From an uncultured Hungatella sp. (lineage in GTDB: Bacteria > Bacillota > Clostridia > Lachnospirales > Lachnospiraceae), in NCBI GenBank assembly GCA_949879025.1, contig CATLBO010000003.1, forward strand, positions 1 to 64,000: a DNA stretch of 64,000 nt, written 5' to 3'. The position numbers and the translations under genes are program-made. Positions 52,936-61,592 of this stretch are shown here, in pieces. A model generated the notes under the pieces. It was not told the DNA's origin. It saw only the letters and a list, made by a program, of their open reading frames with translations, and did no database searches. How positions within the stretch are numbered: position 1 is the first letter of the stretch; each line of letters begins with the position of its first letter.

Positions 52936-53844
52936 CTATCTCTCTTGTCCCCCTGAGCAGTAAGAACACCTGCCTAAATGCTCAACCTGGGATTTTAAAA
53001 CCGGCCTGACATACGCATTAATAGCCGTACAGGAAGTGGTGGTATGGTAATGTTCTCCTGACGGCATAATATAAACCATTCCCGCATGTCTATTTCTGCA
53101 TCTGGCACAAGGGGAGTATCGCCTCCCGTCCCGGCTTCTCCAGGCCTCCATATCTTTTATAGGTACCGCCTTCAGATCATTATAAAGATAATGACAGGTT
53201 CTGCTTATATGATAACGGGTACTGTTTTTCCCCACATAAACCACGATATTATCCTTTTCTCCCTCTTTTTCTTCTCCGCTTCGTCCTTCCTGTCCCACCC
53301 ATGCTCTCCGAAAGCTTCTGTTTGTTTGTTTCATAGAGCCTAAGCCCAAAATCGAAAACGGCATGGATATCTCATAATCCACAATCAAGTCCACAGTCTC
53401 TCCATCTTTCAGCAACTCAGAACGCAGCAGCGAAAATTTTCTAATCGGCAGTTTTTCCAGCTTCGCTCTCATTGACAGTTCTGCATAAACATAGGCTGAG
53501 GCAGTATCCAGAGGACTTTCGTCTTCTGTATATTTTGATAAATAAGCTGTTTGTCCTATATGCTCACTGACCGATTCCGCTGCTGCCTGTACTTGCCGGT
53601 ATACGTCCATTACATGAAACAGTGTTATAAAAGCTGCGGCTGCGTACAGAAACAGCGGCAAAGCCAAAGCTGCCTCTAAAGTCAGACTGGCGGAGGCAGA
53701 CAAGAATGCCTTTTTTCTGTGTTTTAAATCTTTGATTTTAAGGATTCGTACTTGGAGAGTCACGCTTCTTTTTTTTATTTTTTTCAGAAAGGAACAGAAA
53801 AAAGGCATCCTTCTCCGCCTCCGTTTCAATTGTCTGTTGTTCAA
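52936..53844 (-). CDS. TadE-like pilus protein with two Cys/His modules
   Basis: A very basic N-terminal leader (NRQLKRRRRR) is followed by LSASASLTLEAALALPLFLYAAAAFITLFHV, the TLEAA motif and helix of TadE. After the TadE region come two similar modules: VYVGKNSTRYHISRTCHYL...SPCARC (about 195-250) and VYIMPSGEHYHTTTSCTAI...GRCSYC (about 255-298). Each has Tyr-His, a lone Cys and a CxxC pair, suggesting metal binding or disulfides. The start is TTG 53844 after GGGGAG, overlapping the DUF5702 stop by four bases. It is presumably translationally coupled and part of the pilus. Confidence 0.8.
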   Translation of the reverse strand: MNNRQLKRRRRRMPFFCSFLKKIKKRSVTLQVRILKIKDLKHRKKAFLSASASLTLEAALALPLFLYAAAAFITLFHVMDVYRQVQAAAESVSEHIGQTAYLSKYTEDESPLDTASAYVYAELSMRAKLEKLPIRKFSLLRSELLKDGETVDLIVDYEISMPFSILGLGSMKQTNRSFRRAWVGQEGRSGEEKEGEKDNIVVYVGKNSTRYHISRTCHYLYNDLKAVPIKDMEAWRSRDGRRYSPCARCRNRHAGMVYIMPSGEHYHTTTSCTAINAYVRPVLKSQVEHLGRCSYCSGGQER

Positions 53845-55790
53845 TATGCCTTCTCCCCTGATGCTTCCAAATCATATCCGTCCTTTTTGCCTGCAAGGTT
53901 TTCCACAATCGGAAGGGCAAAAAACAAATGTTTTCCACAGGCCCTTCCGCAAATATCCACACGATATGCGCATTTTTTTATATAAAATCCCGGTTCCTGC
54001 CACCTGATATTCATCTGTATCAGATCCAGCATCCTCAGATGTTTTGCCTGCAAATCTTCTTTCAAGAGAAGCAGCTTTAAATACTGCTCATAAGAAAACC
54101 CTCTTTCTTCACTTATCTGCTGACCTGTTGGTGTGTTCATATCTGGCATTTGTCCCCTTCCCATGCTGAGAATATTGTCCAATTCAGTATTCCAGTCTCC
54201 CTTTTGCTTCCACAAGGGCACTTTTCCTCCAGCCATAAGAATCCGCAGATCCTGAATCGACTCTCCCAGCGCCCAAATACCCATGATTATGCATGCCGTA
54301 ATTTCCACCAATGGCGTCAGGCCTGCTGCTCCTGTAATTATAAGAGCCAGCGCCTTTGCCTCGTTCCTTTTTTGGGCATCAGACAAAATATGAATCAGAT
54401 TCATGCCTTCCCGGACTGCTAATAATTCTGTCAAGGTTTTTTCCAGGTTCTCTCTGTCTTCTAAAGCCCCATGAAGAAGATACTCCAGTTCATATTGAAT
54501 CGGGTGGCTGACTGTACTCAATGCATTTGTAAAGTAATAACCGCAATATTCATTTATCAAAACCTGCTCCGGCAGAGTGCTTCCCTTTGTGCTGCCTGAT
54601 TTATCTGTCTCTTTAGCAGATATGCATTGGGACGGCATATCCTCTGCCGTAAAAGTCCCTGAAGAGATTATGGTTCCTTCAGGCATAACAAGCTCCAGCA
54701 AGCCGCCTTCTGTCAGTCTCTTTACCTGTTCCAGAAGATTTTGCTTTTCTCTGTCCCCAGAAGATGCCTTTAATGTAACCCTACTCTTTATATACTGGTT
54801 TTTCCAAAGGGCAGCCGCTGCTTTCAGGGATTCTTCTGTTTCCTTTGCAGAATCTTCCTCACTGCCGTTTTCTTTTCCTGTATAGCCTTCGTCTTCCTGA
54901 ACCAGCATTTCTGTCTCTTCTAAAAGCATCAAATTACTCTTTGCCACATCCTCCCATAAGGCAAATTCCTTTCTTCTGTCCCCATCTTGTGCAATGTAAT
55001 CATCATAAGGATTCCACCTCTGCCTAAACAGCGCTTCTCTGTTTTCCTGCAGATCCTCCTGTACTTCATCAATTTTTTCCATGGCCTGCTGCTGACTGTC
55101 CGCTAATGCCAGGGCCTGTTTCTCATACTTCCTCATCAGTCCCGCATACTTTTCTGCTGCCCGCCGGAAACCTTTGGCTGCCTTGAAAAATTCCTGTCCG
55201 TCCTCCTGCTCCAGTGCTTCTTCTATCTCCTGTCCCATGCGTTCCTGCTCCTGCATATTCTCAATAAGCTTCTCCGCAGCCTGTTCCAGCTTCTGCATTT
55301 GCCGCCCCTGATCATCATAAATCTTTGACAGTTCATGAACGCTTCCTCCTTCTGTCACATCCTTTAAGAAACGTTCCCCTTCCTCTGGTTTCACAAACAT
55401 TCCCACCGCTGCACCGGCTTTCATAAACTCCAGCACTTCTTCCGCCAGATAACTGCCCTGGTCATCAGCAATGCCAATCAGCTGCGTCACATCCACTGAT
55501 TCCAATTTTGCAGGATACCAGTTATTTACAGACAAATACTCATTTATGTAACCTTCCAAATCCCGGATGATCTCTTCTTCAGTACCATATTCCAAGGCGA
55601 ATATTCGGTACTCCTCCCAGAGACGGCGGTGATAACGGCTGAACAGCGTATCTAGCCCGCTGCCTGCTGCCACCTGGAAATAGTACCTGGAACCGGCTGT
55701 TCTCGCCGATTCCAGCATAACGCAAAGAAGTGCCCATACACATAATGTACACATGCTTAAGAATACGGTTATTTCTCCGCTTCTTTTCAT
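53841..55790 (-). CDS. DUF5702-like pilus-associated protein
   Basis: The 649-residue protein begins GEITVFLSMCTLCVWALLCVMLESAR, a TadG-like single membrane segment. A large outer domain with long coiled coil (about 155-250) follows, and there is a further hydrophobic segment (ALALIITGAAGLTPLVEITACIIMGIWAL, about 490-520). In related genomes it lies in Tad loci and may take the role of TadG or a surface scaffold. ATG 55790 overlaps the Flp1 stop in TGATG, so translation is coupled. The track start one codon earlier is TTG. Confidence 0.8.
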   Translation of the reverse strand: MKRSGEITVFLSMCTLCVWALLCVMLESARTAGSRYYFQVAAGSGLDTLFSRYHRRLWEEYRIFALEYGTEEEIIRDLEGYINEYLSVNNWYPAKLESVDVTQLIGIADDQGSYLAEEVLEFMKAGAAVGMFVKPEEGERFLKDVTEGGSVHELSKIYDDQGRQMQKLEQAAEKLIENMQEQERMGQEIEEALEQEDGQEFFKAAKGFRRAAEKYAGLMRKYEKQALALADSQQQAMEKIDEVQEDLQENREALFRQRWNPYDDYIAQDGDRRKEFALWEDVAKSNLMLLEETEMLVQEDEGYTGKENGSEEDSAKETEESLKAAAALWKNQYIKSRVTLKASSGDREKQNLLEQVKRLTEGGLLELVMPEGTIISSGTFTAEDMPSQCISAKETDKSGSTKGSTLPEQVLINEYCGYYFTNALSTVSHPIQYELEYLLHGALEDRENLEKTLTELLAVREGMNLIHILSDAQKRNEAKALALIITGAAGLTPLVEITACIIMGIWALGESIQDLRILMAGGKVPLWKQKGDWNTELDNILSMGRGQMPDMNTPTGQQISEERGFSYEQYLKLLLLKEDLQAKHLRMLDLIQMNIRWQEPGFYIKKCAYRVDICGRACGKHLFFALPIVENLAGKKDGYDLEASGEKAY

Positions 55791-55966
55791 CAATACACCT
55801 CTTTGGTTTGTTTTTCAATCTCCTTGAAAATACCATTCAGCAGCGTAGTAATCTGCTTCTTAAAAATAATCACTAATCCCACCAAAACCACTAGGATCAG
55901 AACCACTTCAATGACTCCAATCCCATCTTCCTCTGCTAAAAATCCTCTCAGTTCTCCCTGTCTCAT
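55790..55966 (-). CDS. Flp1-like type IVb pilin
   Basis: This 58-residue gene is absent from the ORF track. It encodes RQGELRGFLAEEDGIGVIEV and a hydrophobic helix VLILVVLVGLVIIFKKQITT, then a short charged end KQTKEVY. The leader ends at Gly, and cleavage there would leave IGVIE with Glu at position 5, the mark of type IVb prepilins. It should be the main fibre subunit. ATG 55966 follows AGGAGG. Its stop overlaps the next start (TGATG). The A24 peptidases in the locus should process it. Confidence 0.92.
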   Translation of the reverse strand: MRQGELRGFLAEEDGIGVIEVVLILVVLVGLVIIFKKQITTLLNGIFKEIEKQTKEVY

Positions 55967-55988
55967 TATTTCCTCCTGTATCTTTCAT

Positions 55989-57221
55989 CTACTGTACTGC
56001 CATCAGTGCCGGAACCATAATAATCACCATGACCACAATCAGCATCAAAAACAATGGTACCAAAAGCCGTGTTCCTGCTTCCTCTCCCAAACGTTTTGCA
56101 GTATGTTTTTGTTCCTCCCATGCGGCAGTCATCTCCTGTTCCAATAGCTGTGTTAAATTTTTCGTTCCTGTCCTGCGGTTCTGTTCCAAAAGACTACTTA
56201 GTTTCCTATATGGCTGCAGCCGGCACCGCTTTCCAAATGCATCAATAGCCTTTCCCTCTGATTCCCCATACTGAATCTGGCTTAACGTCAAAGCCATCTC
56301 CTCATACGCAGGCCTGACCTGTACTAAGCCATTTTCTCTCCTCCTCATATAGTTCTGCACCATACACTCCCATGCCCTTCTTACTGTAAGTCCTGCTCCT
56401 ATGTATACCATCAGCTGATACACCACATCCGCATAGTCCAGAAGCAGCATTTGATATCTTTCTCTTCTCTTTCTTTCCTCCTTTTCTTTTTCCTGTCCAT
56501 AGAGAAGCACTGCTAAAACCACTCCCAAGACAGGAATAAGCCTATAGTCTGCAGTCCTGGCATCCTGATACCGGATCTCTCTTCCGTTATACTCTTGAGG
56601 AAGGAATACATTCCGTGCTGTCAGATCTTTTTGGTCTGCTTTTTCAATCAGTTTCTGAAGGTCTTCTGCTGCCTTCTCTCTGTCACTCTGCAGAGGCGGA
56701 CAAACTCGAAGTTTAATTTCTCCTTCTTTCTTATATCTGCCATCAGTCAGCGTAACTGACAGCACTGCAAAAATTCCCTGGGGACTTATTTTTTCTGCAG
56801 TAATCCTTCCATAGGAATCCACTGCTTCGGGGCTTTTGCTTTGCCACTCTGCTTTAATGCCTAGATCCTGGAAAGAAGTTACAAGCATCAAATCTGTTGT
56901 TACCTGATTTAAAGATTCGTTCTCCCCAAGAATCATCTGGGGAATCTGAGCATACAGCTCCTCCATTACTTTTAATGCTTCCTCTTCGCTGTATTGTATA
57001 GGTGCTATCTCCACTGTACAGGACAAGGGTTCCTTCCATGCCCCGTCCGCTACAATGTCATAAAATCTGCTGTCTTCCCCATAGTTCCCCCGTTCCAGAT
57101 ATCCTTTACTTAAATGGCTGTTTACATTCTCCCCATATACGGCTGCCGCAAAAGCCAGAAGGCTTCCCAGAATACAGAGAATCTGCTTTTTCCATCTGCT
57201 TATCCGTTGTCCTGCCGTCAT
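55989..57221 (-). CDS. tadC: TadC-like inner-membrane platform protein with outer N-terminal domain
   Basis: Residues ~235-410 form a T2SS-F domain, with YADVVYQLMVYIGAGLTVRRAWE and the C-terminal spans PLFLMLIVVMVIIMVPALMAV. The first ~210 residues are unlike ordinary TadC. One membrane segment (about 12-30) is followed by a ~190-residue soluble part (CTVEIAPIQYSEEEALKVMEELYAQIP) that should lie outside, then a second span (RLIPVLGVVLAVLLYG). ATG 57221 follows a weak GGGTAAGG and is coupled to TadB, whose stop is five bases before. Confidence 0.85.
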   Translation of the reverse strand: MTAGQRISRWKKQILCILGSLLAFAAAVYGENVNSHLSKGYLERGNYGEDSRFYDIVADGAWKEPLSCTVEIAPIQYSEEEALKVMEELYAQIPQMILGENESLNQVTTDLMLVTSFQDLGIKAEWQSKSPEAVDSYGRITAEKISPQGIFAVLSVTLTDGRYKKEGEIKLRVCPPLQSDREKAAEDLQKLIEKADQKDLTARNVFLPQEYNGREIRYQDARTADYRLIPVLGVVLAVLLYGQEKEKEERKRRERYQMLLLDYADVVYQLMVYIGAGLTVRRAWECMVQNYMRRRENGLVQVRPAYEEMALTLSQIQYGESEGKAIDAFGKRCRLQPYRKLSSLLEQNRRTGTKNLTQLLEQEMTAAWEEQKHTAKRLGEEAGTRLLVPLFLMLIVVMVIIMVPALMAVQ

Positions 57222-57226
57222 TTGCC

Positions 57227-57946
57227 TTACCCAATCCGTATATCCATAATTTTATGTGACAAGTAGCATGACAGCAAATATATGGCAAGGCATCCAGTCA
57301 TAATCATCCGCCCCAGTATAGTTTCATACATTACCGCAAAGAAGCCCGGGGAAGTCATATCAATATATAAAATCATAAGAAATGGAATAATTCTCATGAC
57401 TTTCTGTTCAAACTGAACTGATGCGGACATGGTCCGGATCTCTTCCTTTACCTGGCTTCTGTCCTCCATAACGGAAACCGTATGGCAGATTACAGATGTC
57501 AGCTGACCGCCGCTGCGCTTTGCAATCTGGAATATCTGCGAAAAGCGTTCCGCTTCTTCCAGCCCGCTGCGGTCAGCGAAATCCTGTATCACCTGCTCCA
57601 CAGACCGGTTCATTTTCATCTGTTCTCTCATATAGAAAAACTCTCCCACAATCATTTCATGAGGGCCATAAAGCTGCTCCAGCTCCCCACACCCTATGGC
57701 AATGGCATTTTCCACAGAATACCCTGCATGAATGGAACCAGCCAGAATCCGAATAGCCTCTTTAAACTGCTGCTCCAGACAGAGAATCCGCTTTTTTCTC
57801 CATGATTGTTCATAAATCCTCAGATACCAGCAGGCGGGAATCAGAAGCAGCAAAAATGCCGTCATGCTGCGGTAAAATCCGTATGCTGCCGCTGCTGCCA
57901 TAAGAATTCCCTGGCAAAGCCCGAACAGCAGCCGCCCTGCTCCCAT
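57227..57946 (-). CDS. tadB: TadB-like inner-membrane platform protein
   Basis: T2SS-F signs are EAIRILAGSIHAGYSVENAIAIG, QIAKRSGGQLTSVI and two late spans. Two spans lie near the N-terminus. The track start (58159) overlaps tadA by 190 bases, which is unlikely. ATG 57946 lies 22 bases after the TadA stop, with AGAGGT about ten bases upstream, and gives 239 residues, normal for TadB. An internal ATG at 58054 is a less likely alternative. TadB and TadC form the platform for the TadA motor. Confidence 0.85.
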   Translation of the reverse strand: MGAGRLLFGLCQGILMAAAAAYGFYRSMTAFLLLLIPACWYLRIYEQSWRKKRILCLEQQFKEAIRILAGSIHAGYSVENAIAIGCGELEQLYGPHEMIVGEFFYMREQMKMNRSVEQVIQDFADRSGLEEAERFSQIFQIAKRSGGQLTSVICHTVSVMEDRSQVKEEIRTMSASVQFEQKVMRIIPFLMILYIDMTSPGFFAVMYETILGRMIMTGCLAIYLLSCYLSHKIMDIRIG

Positions 57947-57968
57947 AGTTCCGATTACCTCTGTTGTG

Positions 57969-59309
57969 CTACAGTTTTTCCCCTGCCGTCCGAAGCTTCT
58001 CCTGATGCTTAAGTTCCCCCACCTTTCTAAGGCTACCTGCAACCATTTTTTCATCTGCTGTATATGCCGCTGTTTTTCCTTCCTGCTCCCTTCCATTTTT
58101 CGTTTCATCATCTTCCTGAAATTCATAGAGTGTGTGGAGCCGAATCTCCCCTTCCTCATAACCGTCCACCTCCGTAATCCACAATACTTTCCTGCTTTTG
58201 TCCCGAAGCCTTCCTAAATGAATGAGAATATCCAGCGCAGAAGCAATCTGGCTCCGAATAGCTGCTAATGGCAGTTCAGCTCCCATAAGAACCATGGTTT
58301 CCAGTCTGGCAAGCATATCTGCCGGACTGTTGCCGTGGCCTGTACTAAGTCCTCCGTCATGACCAGTGTTGTAGCTGTTAAGCAGCTCCAGGGCCTCCTT
58401 TCCTCTGACCTCTCCCACTACGATCCTGCTTGGATTCATACGCAAAGATGATCTTATTAAATCTCCGATAGTAATAGCCCCCTCGCCTTGAGGATTTGCA
58501 GTGCGAGTCTCCAGGCGTACAAGGTTTTTTACCTGCTGAATTTGCAGTTCCGCAGAATCCTCTATGGTAATCACCCGCTCTTCTTTAGGAATATAAGCTG
58601 ACAGGGCATTTAAAAACGTTGTCTTGCCGGAATTGGTTCCTCCACTTATAAAAATGTTGTAACCGGATTTCACCAGCTTCTTTAAAAAATCTGCCGCTTC
58701 ACGGCTTATGGTTTTGCCTTCAATCAACATTTCCATGGTGATCTGCCTGGGGAATTTCCGGATCGTAACCACCGGCCCGTCTAAGGATACCGGAGGAAGC
58801 ACCACATGAACCCTGGAACCGTCAGGAAGCCGTGCGTCTGCTATGGGTGAGGCCACATTCACCCTGCGGTTGACCTGGCTGACCATTTGCTGAATCATGT
58901 CTTCCAGCTGTTCTTGGGAATCAAACTCCTGATCCCAATGCTCAACACTCCCTTTTTTCTCCATAAAAATATGTCTGGGGCCATTGATCATTACCTCTGT
59001 AATTTCACAATCATCTAAAAGCTGCTGCAGAATATCCAATTTGCGAAAAGAATTAAATAAACCTGTCCGAAGCTCTATCCGCTCTTTTAAAGGCAGATAT
59101 TCCTCTTCCCCCTTTTTGAGAATCAGATTGTCAATAATCTCATACAATTCTTCATCACTGGTTTCCCTGCTGCCTTTCACTTTCTCCCGAATCAGCCTTC
59201 TTAATTCTTCCCGGATTCCCTTGGAGTTTCCGCCCTTTCCCTGTCTGATTACATCTCTGCCAGCATTGTCATATTCCGCAGCGGGCTCTTCCTTTCTCGT
59301 CATTTCCAT
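57969..59309 (-). CDS. tadA: TadA/CpaF-type secretion ATPase
   Basis: This hexameric motor drives pilus assembly. The N-terminal part has ITEVMINGPRHIFMEKKG, the CpaF signature, then INYRV-like VNRRVNVASPIADARLPDGSR. Walker A is ISGGTNSGKTTFL and Walker B is RIVVGEVRGKEALELL, with an Asp/His box. ATG 59309 after AAAGGAG is preferred. It overlaps the TadZ stop by ten bases. The long basic/acidic N-terminus (about 1-60) is poorly conserved. The end LRKVGELKHQEKLRTAGE matches TadA proteins, so the 190-base overlap with the tadB track ORF is not real. Confidence 0.94.
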   Translation of the reverse strand: MEMTRKEEPAAEYDNAGRDVIRQGKGGNSKGIREELRRLIREKVKGSRETSDEELYEIIDNLILKKGEEEYLPLKERIELRTGLFNSFRKLDILQQLLDDCEITEVMINGPRHIFMEKKGSVEHWDQEFDSQEQLEDMIQQMVSQVNRRVNVASPIADARLPDGSRVHVVLPPVSLDGPVVTIRKFPRQITMEMLIEGKTISREAADFLKKLVKSGYNIFISGGTNSGKTTFLNALSAYIPKEERVITIEDSAELQIQQVKNLVRLETRTANPQGEGAITIGDLIRSSLRMNPSRIVVGEVRGKEALELLNSYNTGHDGGLSTGHGNSPADMLARLETMVLMGAELPLAAIRSQIASALDILIHLGRLRDKSRKVLWITEVDGYEEGEIRLHTLYEFQEDDETKNGREQEGKTAAYTADEKMVAGSLRKVGELKHQEKLRTAGEKL

Positions 59310-60301
59310 GGTACTCCTTTCAGCAGTTTTCTCACATAATCTCCCAATTCTCCCCAAAGAAGCTGCTCCATGTAAGTATCTTTTCTTCCAAAGCTGCTGT
59401 GGTAAGGCAGTTTCACCCGCATAATCCGTTCCCTTAACATTTTCTGGTGAGACACGTCCAGATATTGTTCAAAAGTTTCCAGTTTGGCAGAAGAAACCCC
59501 GTCTTCTTTTATCGGCATGTACACAATGTCGCACCTGTCCAGCAGCGGAATAACATTACAGATCGCTTGTCCCGTGTCTACGATTATGTACTCATAGCCG
59601 CACTCTGACGCCAGCTGTTCCACCAGCCTTGCCGCTTCCTCCCCGGTAAGCTGTTCCAGATCTTCTGGATATCTTACCGGGGGAATATAATCCATGTCTT
59701 TCCAGTTATATACAATACTTTTCAGCCTTATAACACTGAAACTTTCTTGTCGGAAAAAATACAGTACATCCGATAAATCTCCTTTTCCGTTTTCTCCAAG
59801 CAAGCTTCCGAATCCGGAAAACAGTTCAAACCCTATATAAAGCACCTTTCCGTCTCTGGCCAGCTGCTGTCCCATGGTAAGAGCCAGAGAAGTTTTCAGG
59901 CATCTTGCTACCGGCGAGTATATTCCAAGTATCCTGGCCCTCCTTCCTACTGCCACCAGCATAGGCTGAGGCTTTTCACAATAATATGCCATTATCTCCC
60001 GAATGACACTGTCTGTAGACTGATATTTATATACGCTGGGGTAATCTCCTGTGGACGATACAATCTCCCCCTCCGCCAGGGTGACCACTGACCTGGCTCC
60101 CATATCTTTCAGCTGTTCAGCCGGCACTGACCCGCTGACAAGGAGAATCTCTATAGTATGTTCTTTTGCATACGCCTTTAAAGTCTCCAGTGAAGTAAAC
60201 GGCACCACTGTAAACGGCACCTTTTCCTTTTGGTTTACCACATCAGCAAACCGTTCGGCATAGCAGGCATCCACATCCCAGACCGCCATAATTTTTTCCA
60301 T
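59300..60301 (-). CDS. tadZ: TadZ/CpaE-like pilus localisation ATPase
   Basis: The 333-residue protein has a receiver-like N-terminal part and a MinD/ParA-like ATPase domain. The usual Walker A KGGxGKT reads SPVARCLKTSLAL, keeping the Lys-Thr but not the glycines. The Asp/Glu region GYEYIIVDTGQAICN is conserved. Proteins like this place the Tad machine at the cell pole. ATG 60301 follows GCAGGAGG. It is first after the peptidase in the operon, about 66 bases downstream. The changed P-loop suggests a weak or absent ATPase. Confidence 0.85.
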   Translation of the reverse strand: MEKIMAVWDVDACYAERFADVVNQKEKVPFTVVPFTSLETLKAYAKEHTIEILLVSGSVPAEQLKDMGARSVVTLAEGEIVSSTGDYPSVYKYQSTDSVIREIMAYYCEKPQPMLVAVGRRARILGIYSPVARCLKTSLALTMGQQLARDGKVLYIGFELFSGFGSLLGENGKGDLSDVLYFFRQESFSVIRLKSIVYNWKDMDYIPPVRYPEDLEQLTGEEAARLVEQLASECGYEYIIVDTGQAICNVIPLLDRCDIVYMPIKEDGVSSAKLETFEQYLDVSHQKMLRERIMRVKLPYHSSFGRKDTYMEQLLWGELGDYVRKLLKGVPWK

Positions 60302-60367
60302 GGTACCTCCTGCGATAACCTTTTTAAGCAGTCAGCTTCCTCCAAAATTTTAAATGCCTGATTTTTC

Positions 60368-60907
60368 CTATTTTATTATCATATTCAGCAAATACCACCC
60401 ATACCCTCCAAGCAGACAAACTGCCATAGGGATTACCGCATTTCTCCCGTCTCTTGATGCCTGATAATAAGGCATTGGTTCTTTTGTCAGGAATAACCGC
60501 CTGATATAGGCGAAAAAAAATGTAAGACGCTGATGCAGATTCCTGTACACCAGCATTTTCAGAAAAGCCAGAACGGCTCCAATGAAAAATCCATATAAAA
60601 TAACAGTTGCTCCGTTTTTAAAACCCAGGAAGCCTACGATCAAAGCCATCAGCTTCACATCTCCCGCTCCAATCATGCGGAGACGAAACAGCGGAAACCA
60701 TACTGCCACTACTGCCAAAAGCCGCACTCCGTATAATATCAGCGGCCACATCTTCCCTTCTGCCGGAGCCCTCTGCCATATCAAATACATGCCGCATATA
60801 CAGGCAATGGCGCACAGCCAGTTGGGAATCCTCTGTTCCCGAATATCATACCAGGCTCCCACAGCCAACACGGCCAGCAAAAGCCCTGAATATATAAAAA
60901 TAAACAC
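60368..60907 (-). CDS. Prepilin peptidase, A24 family (TadV-like)
   Basis: The 179-residue membrane aspartyl protease carries WYDIREQRIPN and RMIGAGDVKLMAL, the two aspartates of A24 enzymes. A hydrophobic pattern of about four to six spans fits TadV. A leader cleavage role on Flp1 and pseudopilins is expected. Start codon GTG 60907 has an AAGGGGGG purine run just before it, closer than usual. It heads the pilus gene set. The gene at 52.4 kb is a second A24 enzyme. Confidence 0.88.
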   Translation of the reverse strand: MFIFIYSGLLLAVLAVGAWYDIREQRIPNWLCAIACICGMYLIWQRAPAEGKMWPLILYGVRLLAVVAVWFPLFRLRMIGAGDVKLMALIVGFLGFKNGATVILYGFFIGAVLAFLKMLVYRNLHQRLTFFFAYIRRLFLTKEPMPYYQASRDGRNAVIPMAVCLLGGYGWYLLNMIIK

Positions 60908-61218
60908 TCCCCCCTTCCTTTTCTCTCATCCATCTTTTACAATACGGAAATCTTTGCCCGAAGCGGGCGGTATAGCTGAAATAATCTGACAAAATCTCTG
61001 TGAAATGTGCTGACTGCTCCTTTATTATGCACGGATTTATGTAAAATGTCAATAGGTTTTTCCTTTTTTTCTGCTGTTTTGTCTATTTTTTATCAGTGTC
61101 CGTTGACCATCTGCCTGTTAAATGGTAAAATAGAGTTGATTTCCATGTATAAAAATTCCATTTTGGTAAAATACTGTTTCTATATCAGTATTATAGTTTA
61201 TTCAGGAGATGATGGAAT
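60908..61218. other. 311-bp divergent intergenic region
   Basis: The space lies between the pilus operon and the DUF2508 gene, which point away from each other. It holds the plus-strand promoter at 61103-61131 and an AATACTG/CAGTATT inverted pair at about 61169-61192. The minus-strand pilus promoter is not clear. Confidence 0.45.
61103..61131 (+). promoter_or_regulatory. Promoter for DUF2508-glgB
   Basis: TTGACC, 17 bases, TAAAAT with TGG before the -10. It is a near-consensus sigma-A promoter about 90 bases before the ATG. Confidence 0.75.
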
Positions 61219-61446
61219 ATGAAACGTGGAAAGAAATTAAGCGCAGCCCTAACCCGCTTTCGGGAAAGACAGGCTCTTCGGGCGCAGATTGAGCAGACCC
61301 GCCACAGCATTGATTCTGCAAGGAATCATTTTGAACAGGTGGTGGACCCCACACTTATTGACTGCTATATCTATGAGCTGAATGCCGCACAGCTGCGGTA
61401 TCAGTTTCTGCTCCGCAGATTTAAAAATCTGGAAATTGATGCATGA
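61219..61446 (+). CDS. DUF2508-like small protein
   Basis: The 75-residue protein is helical and charged (IEQTRHSIDSARNHFEQVVDPTLIDCYIYELNAAQLRYQFLLR), with the VVDPTLIDCYIYELNAAQ segment of the DUF2508/YaaL-type family. The function is unknown. ATG 61219 follows GGAGATGATGG. It is 146 bases before glgB on the same strand. Confidence 0.8.
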   Translation: MKRGKKLSAALTRFRERQALRAQIEQTRHSIDSARNHFEQVVDPTLIDCYIYELNAAQLRYQFLLRRFKNLEIDA

Positions 61447-61592
61447 AAGCTGCCCGCTGTCATGAACCTGCTGCGAAGTAATCTTATGCTGGATCTTATC
61501 CGTTTAATGATTATTTCGCAGCCAGTCTTACATTCATGGCAGGGGGCAAAGGGGAAAAGGCAGTAAGATTTATGGAGGAGGAAGAGAAAGTT

